Notes: generated by a model not told the origin, from the sequence alone. A stretch of 64,000 nt of DNA from Brenneria corticis (GCF_003115855.1 NZ_KZ819072.1:186001-250000); one strand, 5' to 3'. Shown: positions 25,472 through 34,965, numbered from the stretch's first letter. A program made the numbers and translations.

Positions 25472-27007
25472 TCAGGTCGGCTCTTCTTCGATATTCAGTT
25501 TCCAGCCGGCGACATCCTTCCAGTATTCCTGCTCCCGTTCCAGATCGAGCTGCACCAGGGTGTTCTGGGCGAAAAAGCCCGCGGGAAAAATCAGCGTCCA
25601 GTGGTTATCGTCGGTGAGCAGGCGCAGCGTGGCTGGCGTGGTGGTGGCCTGCCGCTGATTGTTCAGCAGGGTGGCCAGGCGCAATAGCTGAACCATGGGC
25701 AAATACTGCTTCTTTTTAAACAGGTTCAGGCGCGGGAACTCTTCCAGCTTGATGGCTTTGCGATGCAGCCGCACGATCAGCGCCAGCAATAGCTGCTGTT
25801 CCTGATTGAAGCCGGGCAGGTTGGTATTTTGCAGAATATAGGCCGAATGGCGGTGCATGCCGCTGTGGTTTATGCCCAGCCCGACCTCATGCAGCATGGA
25901 AGCCCAGTTGAGGATCGCCTCAAGCTGCGGGTGCACCAGACTGGGGTTTTGCTGCGCCCATTGGGCGTACAGCGACTCGGTGGTTTCCCGCACCCGGCGC
26001 GCCTGTTCCCGATCGATATTGTAATGGCTGGCGAGGCTTTGCGCGGTGCGGATACGGATATCCTGATGACGGAAACGGCCTTCCATTTCATACAGTACCC
26101 CTTCCCGCAGCGCGCCGTCGGACAGACGAAGCTCCTTGATCGCCAGTACGTCGAAAATGCCGCACAGAATAGCCAGCCCTGGCACCAGCACCGACTGCCG
26201 GTCTTCCGGCAGCCCCGGCAGACTCAGCGCCTTGAACGACTTAAAGCGCAGCACATGGTCGCGCAGCATTTCCAGACGTTCCGGCGTAATCAGGCCGTCT
26301 TTCTCGCCCATTTCCAACAGAATTTCATGGGCGGCCTTAATGGTGCCGGACGCCCCTAGCGCATATTGCCAGCCGTAGATACGGTATTCCCAGGCCAGCG
26401 TCTCCAGCTTCTGGGCCGCCGCCAGCCGGGCGCGCTTAAAATTGGCCGCGCTGATTTCGCCATGGGGGAAAAACTGCTGGGCAAAGCTGACGCAGCCCAT
26501 ACGGCGGCTTTCCACCAGCATGGGCTCAAAGTCTTCGCCGATCACCAGTTCGGTGGAGCCGCCGCCAATGTCGATCACCAGTTTGCGGCCCTTTTCCGGC
26601 TGGGTGTGCTCCACGCCCATGAAAATCAACCGCGCCTCTTCATGGCCGGAGATGATTTCAATCGGATAGGGAATGATTTCCGCCGCCCGGCGCAGAAATT
26701 CCTGGGCGTTGGTCGCCTGGCGCAACGCATGGGTGCCGACAATGGAGACATTCAGCGCCGAGAACCCCTGCAACCGTTCGGCAAACAGCGCCAGACAGCT
26801 TAAACCGCGCTCCATCGCCTCTTCGCTGAGCCGGTTTTGGCCGTCCAGCCCGTCGGCCAGATGAACGCGCTGTTTTAAACGGCTAAGCACCTGAAGCGCG
26901 CCGTTTACCACCCGGGCGATCACCATATGAAAGCTGTTGGACCCCAGATCGACGGCGGCGAATTCCTGGGGTTTTACGACATCGTCGTCTTTATTCGTTA
27001 ATGGCAT
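25472..27007 (-). CDS. ppx: Exopolyphosphatase
   Basis: This 511-residue Ppx/GppA phosphatase removes terminal phosphate from inorganic polyphosphate. The N-terminal actin-like fold shows FAAVDLGSNSFHMVIARV (residues about 16-33) and the second phosphate-binding motif LVIDIGGGSTELVIG near 142-156. The catalytic glutamate region HEEARLIFMGVEH is near 120, and a C-terminal HD-like helical domain has ASMLHEVGLGINHSGMHRHSAYIL. The ATG shares a base with the ppk stop (TAATG), so the two are coupled, as in E. coli. The C-terminus is followed by a clear terminator. Confidence 0.96.
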   Translation of the reverse strand: MPLTNKDDDVVKPQEFAAVDLGSNSFHMVIARVVNGALQVLSRLKQRVHLADGLDGQNRLSEEAMERGLSCLALFAERLQGFSALNVSIVGTHALRQATNAQEFLRRAAEIIPYPIEIISGHEEARLIFMGVEHTQPEKGRKLVIDIGGGSTELVIGEDFEPMLVESRRMGCVSFAQQFFPHGEISAANFKRARLAAAQKLETLAWEYRIYGWQYALGASGTIKAAHEILLEMGEKDGLITPERLEMLRDHVLRFKSFKALSLPGLPEDRQSVLVPGLAILCGIFDVLAIKELRLSDGALREGVLYEMEGRFRHQDIRIRTAQSLASHYNIDREQARRVRETTESLYAQWAQQNPSLVHPQLEAILNWASMLHEVGLGINHSGMHRHSAYILQNTNLPGFNQEQQLLLALIVRLHRKAIKLEEFPRLNLFKKKQYLPMVQLLRLATLLNNQRQATTTPATLRLLTDDNHWTLIFPAGFFAQNTLVQLDLEREQEYWKDVAGWKLNIEEEPT

Positions 27008-29079
27008 TATTCAGGCTTATCCTCGGGTTGCTCAAGCGCCTTGATGTAATCATAAATGGCATTTTGCGCGCGTACTTTACGACGGTTGCCGCGCAATACA
27101 TAGCGATTACTCAGCTCTTTATCAATCACACGGGCTTTCACCGTATCGCTGAACAGAATGTCCAGGATCTCCAGAATACGATTTTTCAAAATGGGATCGA
27201 GCACTTCGACGGCGACTTCAATACGGTAATCGATGTTACGCGTCATCCAGTCGGCGGAGGAGAGATAGACTTTCTTGTCTCCTCCGTTATTAAACACGTA
27301 AACGCGATCGTGTTCCAGATAGCGATCGACGATGCTGATCGCCTGAATATTTTCGCTGATCCCCGGTAGGGCGGGGATCAGCGAGCACATACCACGAACC
27401 AGCAGATTGATTTTCACCCCGGCGGCGGAAGCCCGATATAGCCTTTCCACCAGCCCTTTATCCACCAGGTTATTCACCTTAAGGGTAATGCTCGCGTCGA
27501 TATTCGCCAGCGCATTGTCGGTTTCCTTATCGATCAACTGATAAAGCTTGTCGCGCGAATTCTGGGGAGAAACCAGCAGATGCTCAAAGGAGACGGGGCG
27601 ATAGGGGTTTTCGATGAAGTTAAATACCCGGCGCACTTCATTGGTGATGCGTTCGTCGGCGGTGATCAGCGAGTAGTCGGTGTAGAGTCGGGCGGTTTTT
27701 TCATTGAAGTTGCCGGTGCCGATATGGGCGTAACGCACGATGTTGTCCCCTTCACGGCGGGAGATCAAAAACAGCTTGGCGTGAATTTTCAGCCCCGGCA
27801 CCGAGAAGATCACGTGAACGCCGGCCTCGGTCAGCCGTTTGGCCCAGTGAATATTGGCCTCTTCATCGAAACGCGCCTGCAGCTCCACCACCACGGTGAC
27901 TTTCTTGCCGTTGTGCGCGGCGTGGATCATCGAGGTGATGATGCGGGAATCTTTCGCCACCCGGTAAATATTGATTTTGATGGCCAGCACGCTGGGGTCG
28001 AACGAGGCCTGGCGCAGCAGCTCCAGCACATGCTCGAAGGTATGGTATGGATAATAAAGCAGTACGTCGCGTTCGCGAATGGCGTCGAAGCCATTGCGGA
28101 AGTGGCCGAACCACTCGTGGCGCAGGCGCGGCAGCGCTTTGTTGACCAGCGCGGCGCGGCCGACGTTGGGGAACGAAATAAAGTCTTTAAAATTGTGGTA
28201 ACGGCCGCCGGGGATCACCGAGTCATAAGAGGAGATTCCCAGCTTCTCCTGTAGTATCGCGACCATCGCATCCGGCATATCGCGCTGATAAACAAAGCGC
28301 ACCGGCTCGGCCGTCAGCCGCTGCTTGAGGCTGGAAGACATCAGTTCCAGCAGGCTGGACTCCATTTCGGTGACCAGATCGTACTCCGCATCGCGCGTCA
28401 TTTTCATCGAATAGGCGTTGAGCGCGTCGTAATCGAAAAATCCCTTGAAAATGTCATTCAGGCAATAGCGCAGAATGTTATCGATCAGAATCATGGTCTT
28501 GCGGCGGCGGGGCGCTTCCGCCGGCAGGTTGACGAAGCGGGGAACCTTGTCCGAGGGAATTTCCAGCAGCGCATAATTGATGCGATCGCCGCGGATGATT
28601 TCCACCGCCAGATAGGTGTAGTCATCTTTCAGGAACTGCACCAGATTGGTGTCGTGCAGGATCAGTATCGGGGTAATGTGCTGGCGTAAATGCTGCCTGA
28701 AATACTCGCGCAGCCAATCCTGCTGATTCGGGGAGACCTGGCGCTCATTAACCAGGAAAATCTGGTTGCGCGCCATTTCAAGCAATAACTCGTTGTAAAG
28801 ATTGTCAAAAATTTGATCGGTTTTCAGCACGCGCGCCTGAATCTTGCCTAAAAGGTGGCGTAAATTGCCGTCTAAACCTTGCTCTTCGTTAATCAGGATG
28901 CGTCTTTTCAGATCGGCAAAACGGACTTTATAAAACTCATCGAGATTGCTGGAGTAAATGCCAAGAAAGCGCATACGCTCAATCAAGGGGTTGCTTTTAT
29001 CTGCCGCTTCCTGAAGTACACGCTCATTAAAGGATAACCAACTTAACTCTTTTTCAATATAGAGTTTGTCCTGACTCAT
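27007..29079 (-). CDS. ppk: Polyphosphate kinase 1
   Basis: Ppk1 reversibly makes inorganic polyphosphate from ATP at the membrane periphery. From the ATG at 29079 (MSQDKLYIEKELSWLSFNERVL) it has 690 residues. GGAG lies five bases before this ATG; a GTG two codons earlier is a weaker choice. The phospholipase-D-like fold contains the autophosphorylated His in KIHAKLFLISRREG and the second conserved His near DRYLEHDRVYVF. Conserved NPYHTFE-like (YYPYHTFEHV) and RGMCSLIPALPG segments are present. The length matches E. coli Ppk (688). It leads the ppk-ppx operon. I did not find a convincing Pho box upstream. Confidence 0.96.
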   Translation of the reverse strand: MSQDKLYIEKELSWLSFNERVLQEAADKSNPLIERMRFLGIYSSNLDEFYKVRFADLKRRILINEEQGLDGNLRHLLGKIQARVLKTDQIFDNLYNELLLEMARNQIFLVNERQVSPNQQDWLREYFRQHLRQHITPILILHDTNLVQFLKDDYTYLAVEIIRGDRINYALLEIPSDKVPRFVNLPAEAPRRRKTMILIDNILRYCLNDIFKGFFDYDALNAYSMKMTRDAEYDLVTEMESSLLELMSSSLKQRLTAEPVRFVYQRDMPDAMVAILQEKLGISSYDSVIPGGRYHNFKDFISFPNVGRAALVNKALPRLRHEWFGHFRNGFDAIRERDVLLYYPYHTFEHVLELLRQASFDPSVLAIKINIYRVAKDSRIITSMIHAAHNGKKVTVVVELQARFDEEANIHWAKRLTEAGVHVIFSVPGLKIHAKLFLISRREGDNIVRYAHIGTGNFNEKTARLYTDYSLITADERITNEVRRVFNFIENPYRPVSFEHLLVSPQNSRDKLYQLIDKETDNALANIDASITLKVNNLVDKGLVERLYRASAAGVKINLLVRGMCSLIPALPGISENIQAISIVDRYLEHDRVYVFNNGGDKKVYLSSADWMTRNIDYRIEVAVEVLDPILKNRILEILDILFSDTVKARVIDKELSNRYVLRGNRRKVRAQNAIYDYIKALEQPEDKPE

Positions 29080-29517
29080 TGTCACTCCGGTAAACTATGG
29101 TGCTGAAGGTCTATCCAATATCCATCAACATTATGGCGCGTTCATGACGTGAAAATCCAATTCGCGGACGGCGTCGCCATCGTTATATTACGAGCATAAA
29201 GGCAACATATGCTACCTGCTTTTCCGGTGGGGACAATGCATGAAATCTCTCTGACGGTGAAAGATCAATGGGAAACACAGGGAACATACGGTATCAGGAT
29301 CGTCGGCGAGCATTGTTGAATCGTCTGACGCGCCGTATTGTGGCGGGCGGCGGGATACTGGTGCTGATTTTCTTCTATCTGCTTACCCCCTCGTTTTTAT
29401 GTGATTGATCAAGATAATGGATATTGTTCGCCAATTGTCCGTGCCGGAAGAAAAATTGATGATAAAATGCGCGCACTAACGGTACGGATAAACGGCGGAA
29501 AAATGAGATTTAGCACC
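29080..29517. other. ppk upstream region
   Basis: This gap holds the ppk promoter region on the minus strand and the truncated permease fragment (listed separately) on the plus strand. No other feature could be supported. Confidence 0.5.
29268..29408 (+). pseudogene. Truncated N-terminus of a PstC-like permease
   Basis: The 46-codon frame begins with a basic stretch (RYQDRRRALLNRLTRRIVAG) and one membrane helix (GGILVLIFFYLLTP), then stops at TGA. The arrangement resembles the first segment of the large PstC-like phosphate permeases found divergent from ppk in some relatives, from memory of that family. Nothing of the remaining several hundred residues is present: an XRE regulator follows. 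I read it as a gene remnant, although a real small membrane peptide cannot be excluded. Confidence 0.4.
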
Positions 29518-29940
29518 ATGAATGAAGGCGAAATTATTACCGAGCTTTGCCGGAGAATAAAAGATGCTCGAATCCAGCAGCGCTTATCTCAGGTTGATCT
29601 CGCCGAACGTGCGGGGTTAGGTATTGCAACCATTAAACGCGCCGAGATGGGCGAGTCGATCACGCTCAGCAGCCTATTGTCCATTTTGCGTGGACTTAAT
29701 CGTTTGCAACAGTTGGACGGCGTGTTATTTGATGCCGAGGTCGAATCATTTAACGCCCAGGTGCGGGGCGAGAAAAAACATACCCCGCTGCGCATCCGGA
29801 AGAAAGCGTCCGCCTTCCCTGAAAAAACCGTTTCCCGACGCCAGGATGTTAAAAAAGCGTCTGTCAGCACGGTCGACTGGTATATCTCCGCCGCCGAAAA
29901 TAATGTTATCTGGTCATGGCCGGAGAATGAAAAGAAATAG
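29518..29940 (+). CDS. XRE-family transcriptional regulator
   Basis: This is a 140-residue protein, counting from the ATG at 29518. An N-terminal Cro/CI-type helix-turn-helix reads ELCRRIKDARIQQRLSQVDL then AERAGLGIATIKRAEMGES and SSLLSILRGLNRLQQLD. After the fold comes a Lys/Arg-rich linker (RIRKKASAFPEKTVSRRQDVKK) and a short C-terminal part. It resembles HipB-like antitoxin/regulator proteins, but no HipA kinase or other toxin is adjacent. Earlier in-frame ATGs exist (29401, 29503), but they add residues unlike the family. Target genes are unknown. The region is more A/T-rich than its neighbours, compatible with acquisition. Confidence 0.7.
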   Translation: MNEGEIITELCRRIKDARIQQRLSQVDLAERAGLGIATIKRAEMGESITLSSLLSILRGLNRLQQLDGVLFDAEVESFNAQVRGEKKHTPLRIRKKASAFPEKTVSRRQDVKKASVSTVDWYISAAENNVIWSWPENEKK

Positions 29941-29987
29941 TCGGTTTAATAAGAGAGAGCACCAGTTTATTTATCTGATGTATAAAT

Positions 29988-30025
29988 GAAATCGGTTAAT
30001 GGCTCGCTGCTCATTAACCGATTTC
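29988..30025. terminator. Perfect 14-bp hairpin downstream of XRE gene
   Basis: GAAATCGGTTAATG pairs fully with CATTAACCGATTTC around a 10-base loop. There is no U-tract on the plus strand, so its role as terminator for the XRE gene is uncertain; it could also be a 3' mRNA-end structure for either convergent transcript. Confidence 0.5.
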
Positions 30026-30047
30026 CGCATTAAAAATAAACGATTAC

Positions 30048-30070
30048 TCCCGCAAAAACGTTATGCGGGA
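30048..30070 (-). terminator. Probable sdaB terminator
   Basis: A 7-bp stem TCCCGCA/TGCGGGA on the minus strand is followed after a few bases by a T-rich stretch (TTTATTTTTAA). It lies about 45 bp after the sdaB stop. Confidence 0.5.
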
Positions 30071-30111
30071 TTGCTTGGGAATTAACCGATCGTATTCGGC
30101 CATTAACGAGT

Positions 30112-31479
30112 TTATTCACAGATTACGACTTTAATGGCTAATCCGCCTCGTGATGTTTCGCGATATTTGGCGTTCATATCTTTACCGGTTTCGTACATGG
30201 TTTCGATGACCTTATCCAGCGACACCCGCGGTTCGCTGGCGCGGCGCAGCGCCATGCGGGCGGCGTTAATCGCCTTAACGGATGCGATGGCGTTACGTTC
30301 AATGCAGGGAACCTGAACCTGACCGGCAACCGGATCGCAGGTCAGCCCCAGATTGTGTTCCATACCAATTTCCGCCGCGATGCAAACCTGCACCGGATTG
30401 GCGCCGAGTAATTCGGCCAGGCCCGCCGCCGCCATGGAACAGGCTACGCCGACTTCCCCCTGGCAGCCGACTTCGGCGCCGGAAATGGAGGCATTCATTT
30501 TATACAGCAGGCCAATAGCCCCGGAGGCTAAAAAGTAGCGTAAATAGGATTCGGGGGTAACAGGCTGAATGTAGTGATCATAATAGGCCAGTACGGCAGG
30601 AATAATACCGCAGGCGCCGTTGGTCGGCGCGGTAACCACCCGTCCGCCCGCCGCGTTTTCTTCTGTGACGGCCATCGCAAACATATTGACCCAGTCCATC
30701 GCATCCATGGGGTCGCTGGAGAAGCGATCGTTAATCAATAACAGACGGTGCAGCGCGGATGCGCGGCGCGGCACTCTCAGCGGTCCGGGTAATACCCCTT
30801 CGGTATTCATGCCGCGATGAATGCCGTTTTGCATGACTTGCCAGACATCGGCGAAATAGCGTTCGATGGCCTCGCGACCATGCATGGCGATTTCGTTTTT
30901 CATGACGATCGCCGACAGGGAAAGGCAATTGTCCCGGCAATGCTGCAATAGTTTTTGGGCGGAAAAAAACGGATAAGGGGCATTTTCCTCCGCCCCGGTG
31001 GTTTTACCGAAATTCTCCTGATCGACAACAAAGCCCCCGCCAATGGAATAATAGGTTTTACTGTAAACCGGTTCCTGATGATGGTAGGCGTGGATCGTCA
31101 TGCCGTTTTCATGCAGCGGCAGGTTTTCCGCTTGAAAAAGGATGGCGGTTTCCAGCGGAAAACTGACTTCATATTGACCGTTCAGCAGCGGTAACCGATG
31201 AGTTTCTTTTATCTGCTGGATAAACATCGGAATACGGTCAATGTCAACGCTATCCGGCAGGTTGCCGGCTAGCCCCATAATAATGGCGATATCCGTATGG
31301 TGGCCTTTTCCCGTCAGCGACAGGGAACCATATACCTCAACAACGATCCGCGTTACCGATGAAATAAGCGCTTTATCGACCAGATCATCGGTGAACATTT
31401 TGCCAGCTTTCATCGGACCCACGGTGTGCGAACTGGAAGGTCCGATACCGATTTTGAAAATTTCAAATACGCTGACCAT
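30112..31479 (-). CDS. sdaB: L-serine dehydratase (SdaB type)
   Basis: This oxygen-sensitive [4Fe-4S] enzyme deaminates L-serine to pyruvate and ammonia. The 455-residue protein has the length of E. coli SdaB and aligns throughout. The N-terminal small-subunit domain (GIGPSSSHTVGPMKAGKMF, GHHTDIAIIMGLAG) is fused to the alpha domain. The iron-sulfur cysteines are in NGACGIIPAVLAY, GCQGEVGVACSMAAAG and LTCDPVAGQVQVPCIERN. It follows sdaC on the same strand, but with an intrinsic-terminator-like hairpin between them, so its expression may be partly uncoupled. Confidence 0.95.
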   Translation of the reverse strand: MVSVFEIFKIGIGPSSSHTVGPMKAGKMFTDDLVDKALISSVTRIVVEVYGSLSLTGKGHHTDIAIIMGLAGNLPDSVDIDRIPMFIQQIKETHRLPLLNGQYEVSFPLETAILFQAENLPLHENGMTIHAYHHQEPVYSKTYYSIGGGFVVDQENFGKTTGAEENAPYPFFSAQKLLQHCRDNCLSLSAIVMKNEIAMHGREAIERYFADVWQVMQNGIHRGMNTEGVLPGPLRVPRRASALHRLLLINDRFSSDPMDAMDWVNMFAMAVTEENAAGGRVVTAPTNGACGIIPAVLAYYDHYIQPVTPESYLRYFLASGAIGLLYKMNASISGAEVGCQGEVGVACSMAAAGLAELLGANPVQVCIAAEIGMEHNLGLTCDPVAGQVQVPCIERNAIASVKAINAARMALRRASEPRVSLDKVIETMYETGKDMNAKYRETSRGGLAIKVVICE

Positions 31480-31489
31480 AACGATTTCC

Positions 31490-31527
31490 TTTAAAAAACG
31501 CCGGTAGTCGAAATAACGCTACCGGCG
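31490..31527 (-). terminator. Intrinsic terminator/attenuator between sdaC and sdaB
   Basis: On the minus strand CGCCGGTAG (31519-31527) pairs perfectly with CTACCGGCG (31499-31507) and runs into TTTTTT. The sdaB Shine-Dalgarno (AAAGGA) begins right after the T-run, 11 bp before the ATG. This should reduce read-through from sdaC. Confidence 0.75.
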
Positions 31528-31572
31528 TGGAAAGAGGCGAATCAGGAGTGGGAATAATCGTACCGCTGGCGA

Positions 31573-32856
31573 TTAACCGAACAGGCTGTAAACGATGGCG
31601 GAGATAGCGATCAGCCCCATAACGGTGACGAACAGGTTGCTGATATGGCCGCTGTATTTTTTCATCGCCGGCACTTTCTGAATGGCGTACATCGGCATCA
31701 GGAACAGCAGGCAGGCGATAATCGGGCCGCCCAGCGTTTCGATCATCCCCAGAATGCTGGGATTCAGCGTGGCGACGAGCCAGGTTGTCGCCAGCATAAA
31801 CAACGCGGTAATGCGATTCAGTTTGCCGCTGGAGATGGTTTTCCCCTTACTGCGCAGCGACTTCACAATCATGCCGTTGAAACCTTCGCCGGCTCCCAGA
31901 TAGTGGCCGAGAAACGATTTGGATATGGCGATGGTGGCGATAACCGGCGCCAGGTAGCCCATCAGCGGATTGTTAAAGTGGTTGGCCAGATAAGACAGGA
32001 TAGAGATGTTCTGTTCCTTGGCTTCCATCAGTTCGGTCGGAGACAGGCTCAGCACGCAGCTGAACACGAAGAACATCACGGTTATCACCATCATGATATG
32101 GCTGTAACCCAGAATGCGGGCGCATTTCCTCTCGGCTTGATCGCCATACTCTTTACGCTTGGCGACCGCAAAGGAGGAGATGATCGGTGAATGGTTGAAT
32201 GAGAAAACCATTACCGGGATCGCCAGCCATAACGTCGCCAGCAAACCGTTGCCGGTTACGTTATTCGCCAGGGAAACATTCTCGAAAACAGAGGTATTCC
32301 AGTGCGGTATTAAATACAGAGCCAGCAACATCAAAACGGCGACAAAAGGATAAACCAGAATACTCATTGCCTTGACAATCATGGTTTCGCCAAAGCGGAC
32401 AATAAACATTAATCCCAGGATCAATATTAATGACAGCAGCGCTCTTGGCGGAGAAGGCAAATGCAGCTGGTGAGTAATAAAGCTGTCAACCGTATTGGTA
32501 ATCGCCACGCTGTAAACCAGCAGAATGGGGTAAATTGCGAAAAAATACAGCAAGGTGATTAATTTTCCAGCGCCGACGCCGAAATGTTCTTCAACAACTT
32601 CTGTAATATCTTCACCACCTTTTTTACCGGATAATACAAATCGACACAAAGCGCGGTGGGAATAATAGGTCATCGGGAAAGCGATAATAGCCATGATAAT
32701 TAACGGGATCAGGCCGCCGATACCGGCATTTATCGGCAGAAATAACACGCCGGCGCCAATGGCCGTGCCATATAGGCCGAGCATCCACACCGTATCGCTT
32801 TTGCGCCAGCCTGAGGCCTGTTCTAATACCTGGCCGCTATCTTGAATTGTGCTCAT
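31573..32856 (-). CDS. sdaC: SdaC serine:proton symporter
   Basis: This is a 427-residue inner-membrane transporter of the HAAAP family that imports L-serine. About eleven hydrophobic helices are visible, starting with TVWMLGLYGTAIGAGVLFLPINAG. Conserved SdaC stretches are KGGEDITEVVEEHFG, VMVFSFNHSPIISSFAVAKR and ISKSFLGHYLGAGEGFNGM. The start follows AGGAG at correct spacing. With SdaB it forms a take-up-and-degrade pathway giving pyruvate. In E. coli the operon answers to CRP and Lrp; no clear site could be assigned in the A/T-rich leader. Confidence 0.95.
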   Translation of the reverse strand: MSTIQDSGQVLEQASGWRKSDTVWMLGLYGTAIGAGVLFLPINAGIGGLIPLIIMAIIAFPMTYYSHRALCRFVLSGKKGGEDITEVVEEHFGVGAGKLITLLYFFAIYPILLVYSVAITNTVDSFITHQLHLPSPPRALLSLILILGLMFIVRFGETMIVKAMSILVYPFVAVLMLLALYLIPHWNTSVFENVSLANNVTGNGLLATLWLAIPVMVFSFNHSPIISSFAVAKRKEYGDQAERKCARILGYSHIMMVITVMFFVFSCVLSLSPTELMEAKEQNISILSYLANHFNNPLMGYLAPVIATIAISKSFLGHYLGAGEGFNGMIVKSLRSKGKTISSGKLNRITALFMLATTWLVATLNPSILGMIETLGGPIIACLLFLMPMYAIQKVPAMKKYSGHISNLFVTVMGLIAISAIVYSLFG

Positions 32857-33270
32857 GCCGTTTCTCCTAAGTGAACACAGTGTAAAAATACCGTACCGGC
32901 AAGTTGCCGTTACAGGGATAATTGTGAATAAGACATATAAAAGCTATGTCGATGGGTAATTCTTTTTTGTGGCTGCATTCTATATTTTACGTGGCGATGA
33001 ATAATATTGAGGTGATCACATAAATGGATTTAAATAATTTATTTTAATAAATTTTAAAGGGAATTAAAACATCAATTATGATACTTTATTTTTATTTTTT
33101 TTAACGGCTCTTTCTTGATGCGCTAATTTATTTTTGATAGATAAAAAACGAGCAAAAATAAAAATTATTAAAAACACGGATAGTGGAAATAATAAACATA
33201 ATTTCAGCGATGTCACGTTTTCGCTTTTAGCGAACAGCCAGGCATAGCGCGGCGTATGCCTGGCGGCGAA
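32857..33270. other. A/T-rich leader upstream of sdaC
   Basis: This is a non-coding stretch of strikingly low G+C (about 33000-33200), with A and T runs that would favour H-NS or Lrp binding. No specific palindrome or gene could be supported. Confidence 0.5.
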
Positions 33271-34341
33271 TCAGACCGGCAGTTTTTCCTGCGCCCAGCG
33301 CAGACCGCTGTGGTAATCATCCGTCAGCATGGCGGCCAGCGATTGCAGGCTTTGCCGCAGCTGAGCGGTATCCTGGGCGGGTAAATTCAGATGGCCGACC
33401 TTACGCCCCGGGCGCACCTCTTTTTCATACCAGTGCAAATGAACCAGCGGCAGCGACAGCCAGTCGGTATTGACGTCGGTGCCGATCAGATTGACCATCA
33501 CCGAGGCGTTGCTTACCACCGGCGCCGGCATCGGCAGATCCAGAATCGCCCGCAGGTGCAGTTCGAACTGGCTGATAGAGGCGCCGTTTTGCGTCCAGTG
33601 GCCGCTGTTGTGTACGCGCGGCGCGAGTTCATTAATCAGCAGACGATCGCCGACAATGAAACATTCCATCGCCATCACGCCAACGTAGCCCAGTTCGTCC
33701 ATGATGGCGGAGAGCATCCGTTCCGCCTGTTGCTGCAACTGCGGCGCCGGCCGGGGCAGGGCGACGCTGGCGCGCAGAATGCCGTCCTGATGCAGATTAT
33801 GCGTCAGCGGATAAAAAACGCACTCCCCGTGCGCGTTGCGCGCGCCGACCAGCGACACCTCGCCGGAAAAATTGATGCCCTGTTCAACGATGCATGCGCC
33901 ATAGCAGTCCGCCGGTAACGCGTGCTGCTCGCCGTCCCGCAGGCGCCACTGTCCGCGGCCGTCGTAACCGCCGACGCGGCGTTTAACGATGGCGAGCTCG
34001 CCAAGCCGGTTAAAAACCTGCGGCCACTCCTCCTCGGCGGCAAGCAGTTGCCAGGGGGCGGTTGCCAGATTCAGCTCGTCCAGCAGCTGTTTTTGCGTCA
34101 GCCTGTCGGCCAGACGCGGGAAAATATCACGGTTGACGAACGCGGTATGCGCCGCCAGCTCACGCGTAAGCGCCGTTTCCGGCCAGCGCTCGATTTCAGC
34201 GGTAATGATGCTGTTATGGAAAGGCACCGATTCCGGCTCCGCGTCCAGCCCGACCGGGTAAACCGCGATCCCCAGCGGTTCGCCGGCCTGGCGCAGCATT
34301 CTTCCCAACTGACCATCGCCTAATACGCAGACCGGTTTCAT
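33271..34341 (-). CDS. purK: N5-carboxyaminoimidazole ribonucleotide synthase
   Basis: PurK carboxylates AIR with bicarbonate and ATP in purine biosynthesis. The 356-residue ATP-grasp protein starts with PVCVLGDGQLGRMLRQAGEPLGI. It carries IVKRRVGGYDGRGQW (ATP-binding loop), EQGINFSGEVSLVGARN and LAPRVHNSGHWT (metal/phosphate site). Its ATG overlaps the purE stop by four bases (ATGA), the usual purEK coupling. A PurR box lies upstream of purE. Confidence 0.97.
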   Translation of the reverse strand: MKPVCVLGDGQLGRMLRQAGEPLGIAVYPVGLDAEPESVPFHNSIITAEIERWPETALTRELAAHTAFVNRDIFPRLADRLTQKQLLDELNLATAPWQLLAAEEEWPQVFNRLGELAIVKRRVGGYDGRGQWRLRDGEQHALPADCYGACIVEQGINFSGEVSLVGARNAHGECVFYPLTHNLHQDGILRASVALPRPAPQLQQQAERMLSAIMDELGYVGVMAMECFIVGDRLLINELAPRVHNSGHWTQNGASISQFELHLRAILDLPMPAPVVSNASVMVNLIGTDVNTDWLSLPLVHLHWYEKEVRPGRKVGHLNLPAQDTAQLRQSLQSLAAMLTDDYHSGLRWAQEKLPV

Positions 34342-34847
34342 GCTTCCTCCCGCGGGTCGGGGTGGGATAACACTTCATCGGTCTGGCTCCGCCGCCAGTC
34401 AGCCAGGCGCGCGGCGATGGCGCCGTCATGCAACGCCAGAATCTGCGCCGCCAGCAGCGCGGCATTGGCCGCACCCGCTTTGCCGATGGCCAGGGTGCCG
34501 ACCGGCACGCCGCGCGGCATCTGAACGATGGAGTAAAGGCTGTCGATGCCGCTCAGCGCGGCGCTCTGCACCGGCACGCCCAATACCGGCACCAGGGTTT
34601 TGGCCGCCAGCATGCCCGGCAGGTGAGCCGCCCCGCCCGCGCCGGCGATAATCACCTCGAAACCGTTGCTTGCGGCCTGTTCGGCGAAGCTGAACAGCTT
34701 ATCCGGCGTTCGATGGGCGGAGACGATTTCCACATGAAAAGGAATCGCCAGCGTAGTGAGGATTTCCGCGGCAAACTGCATGGTGGCCCAGTCACTCTTT
34801 GAACCCATGACGATGGCGATTTTAGCCGGGGCAACGTTGGATGACAT
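34338..34847 (-). CDS. purE: N5-CAIR mutase
   Basis: PurE rearranges N5-CAIR to CAIR as an octamer. The 169-residue class I protein shows KIAIVMGSKSDWATM, the substrate-binding VSAHRTPDKLF and AGAGGAAHLPGMLA, and VPVQSAALSGIDSLYSIVQMPRGVPVGTLAIG. The start follows AGGAGC. It is the first gene of purEK. Confidence 0.97.
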   Translation of the reverse strand: MSSNVAPAKIAIVMGSKSDWATMQFAAEILTTLAIPFHVEIVSAHRTPDKLFSFAEQAASNGFEVIIAGAGGAAHLPGMLAAKTLVPVLGVPVQSAALSGIDSLYSIVQMPRGVPVGTLAIGKAGAANAALLAAQILALHDGAIAARLADWRRSQTDEVLSHPDPREEA

Positions 34848-34949
34848 GCCTGTAAAGCTCCTGTGATGTTACATGGTGGTGGTGCGGCATCCGCCAGATA
34901 GTGGGTGCGCTGGCGTTGAGGGCGTAGAGCATATCACGACTGCAAAGTG

Positions 34950-34965
34950 AGGAAAACGGTTGCGT
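34950..34965. promoter_or_regulatory. PurR box upstream of purEK
   Basis: AGGAAAACGGTTGCGT agrees with the PurR operator ACGCAAACGTTTGCGT at 13 of 16 positions, including the central CG. It lies about 105 bp before the purE start, consistent with hypoxanthine/guanine repression. Confidence 0.7.

Noticed and set aside
27580..28254. 224-codon open frame on the plus strand opposite ppk
   Set aside because: Mirror frame of a highly conserved enzyme, without a ribosome site or recognisable domain.
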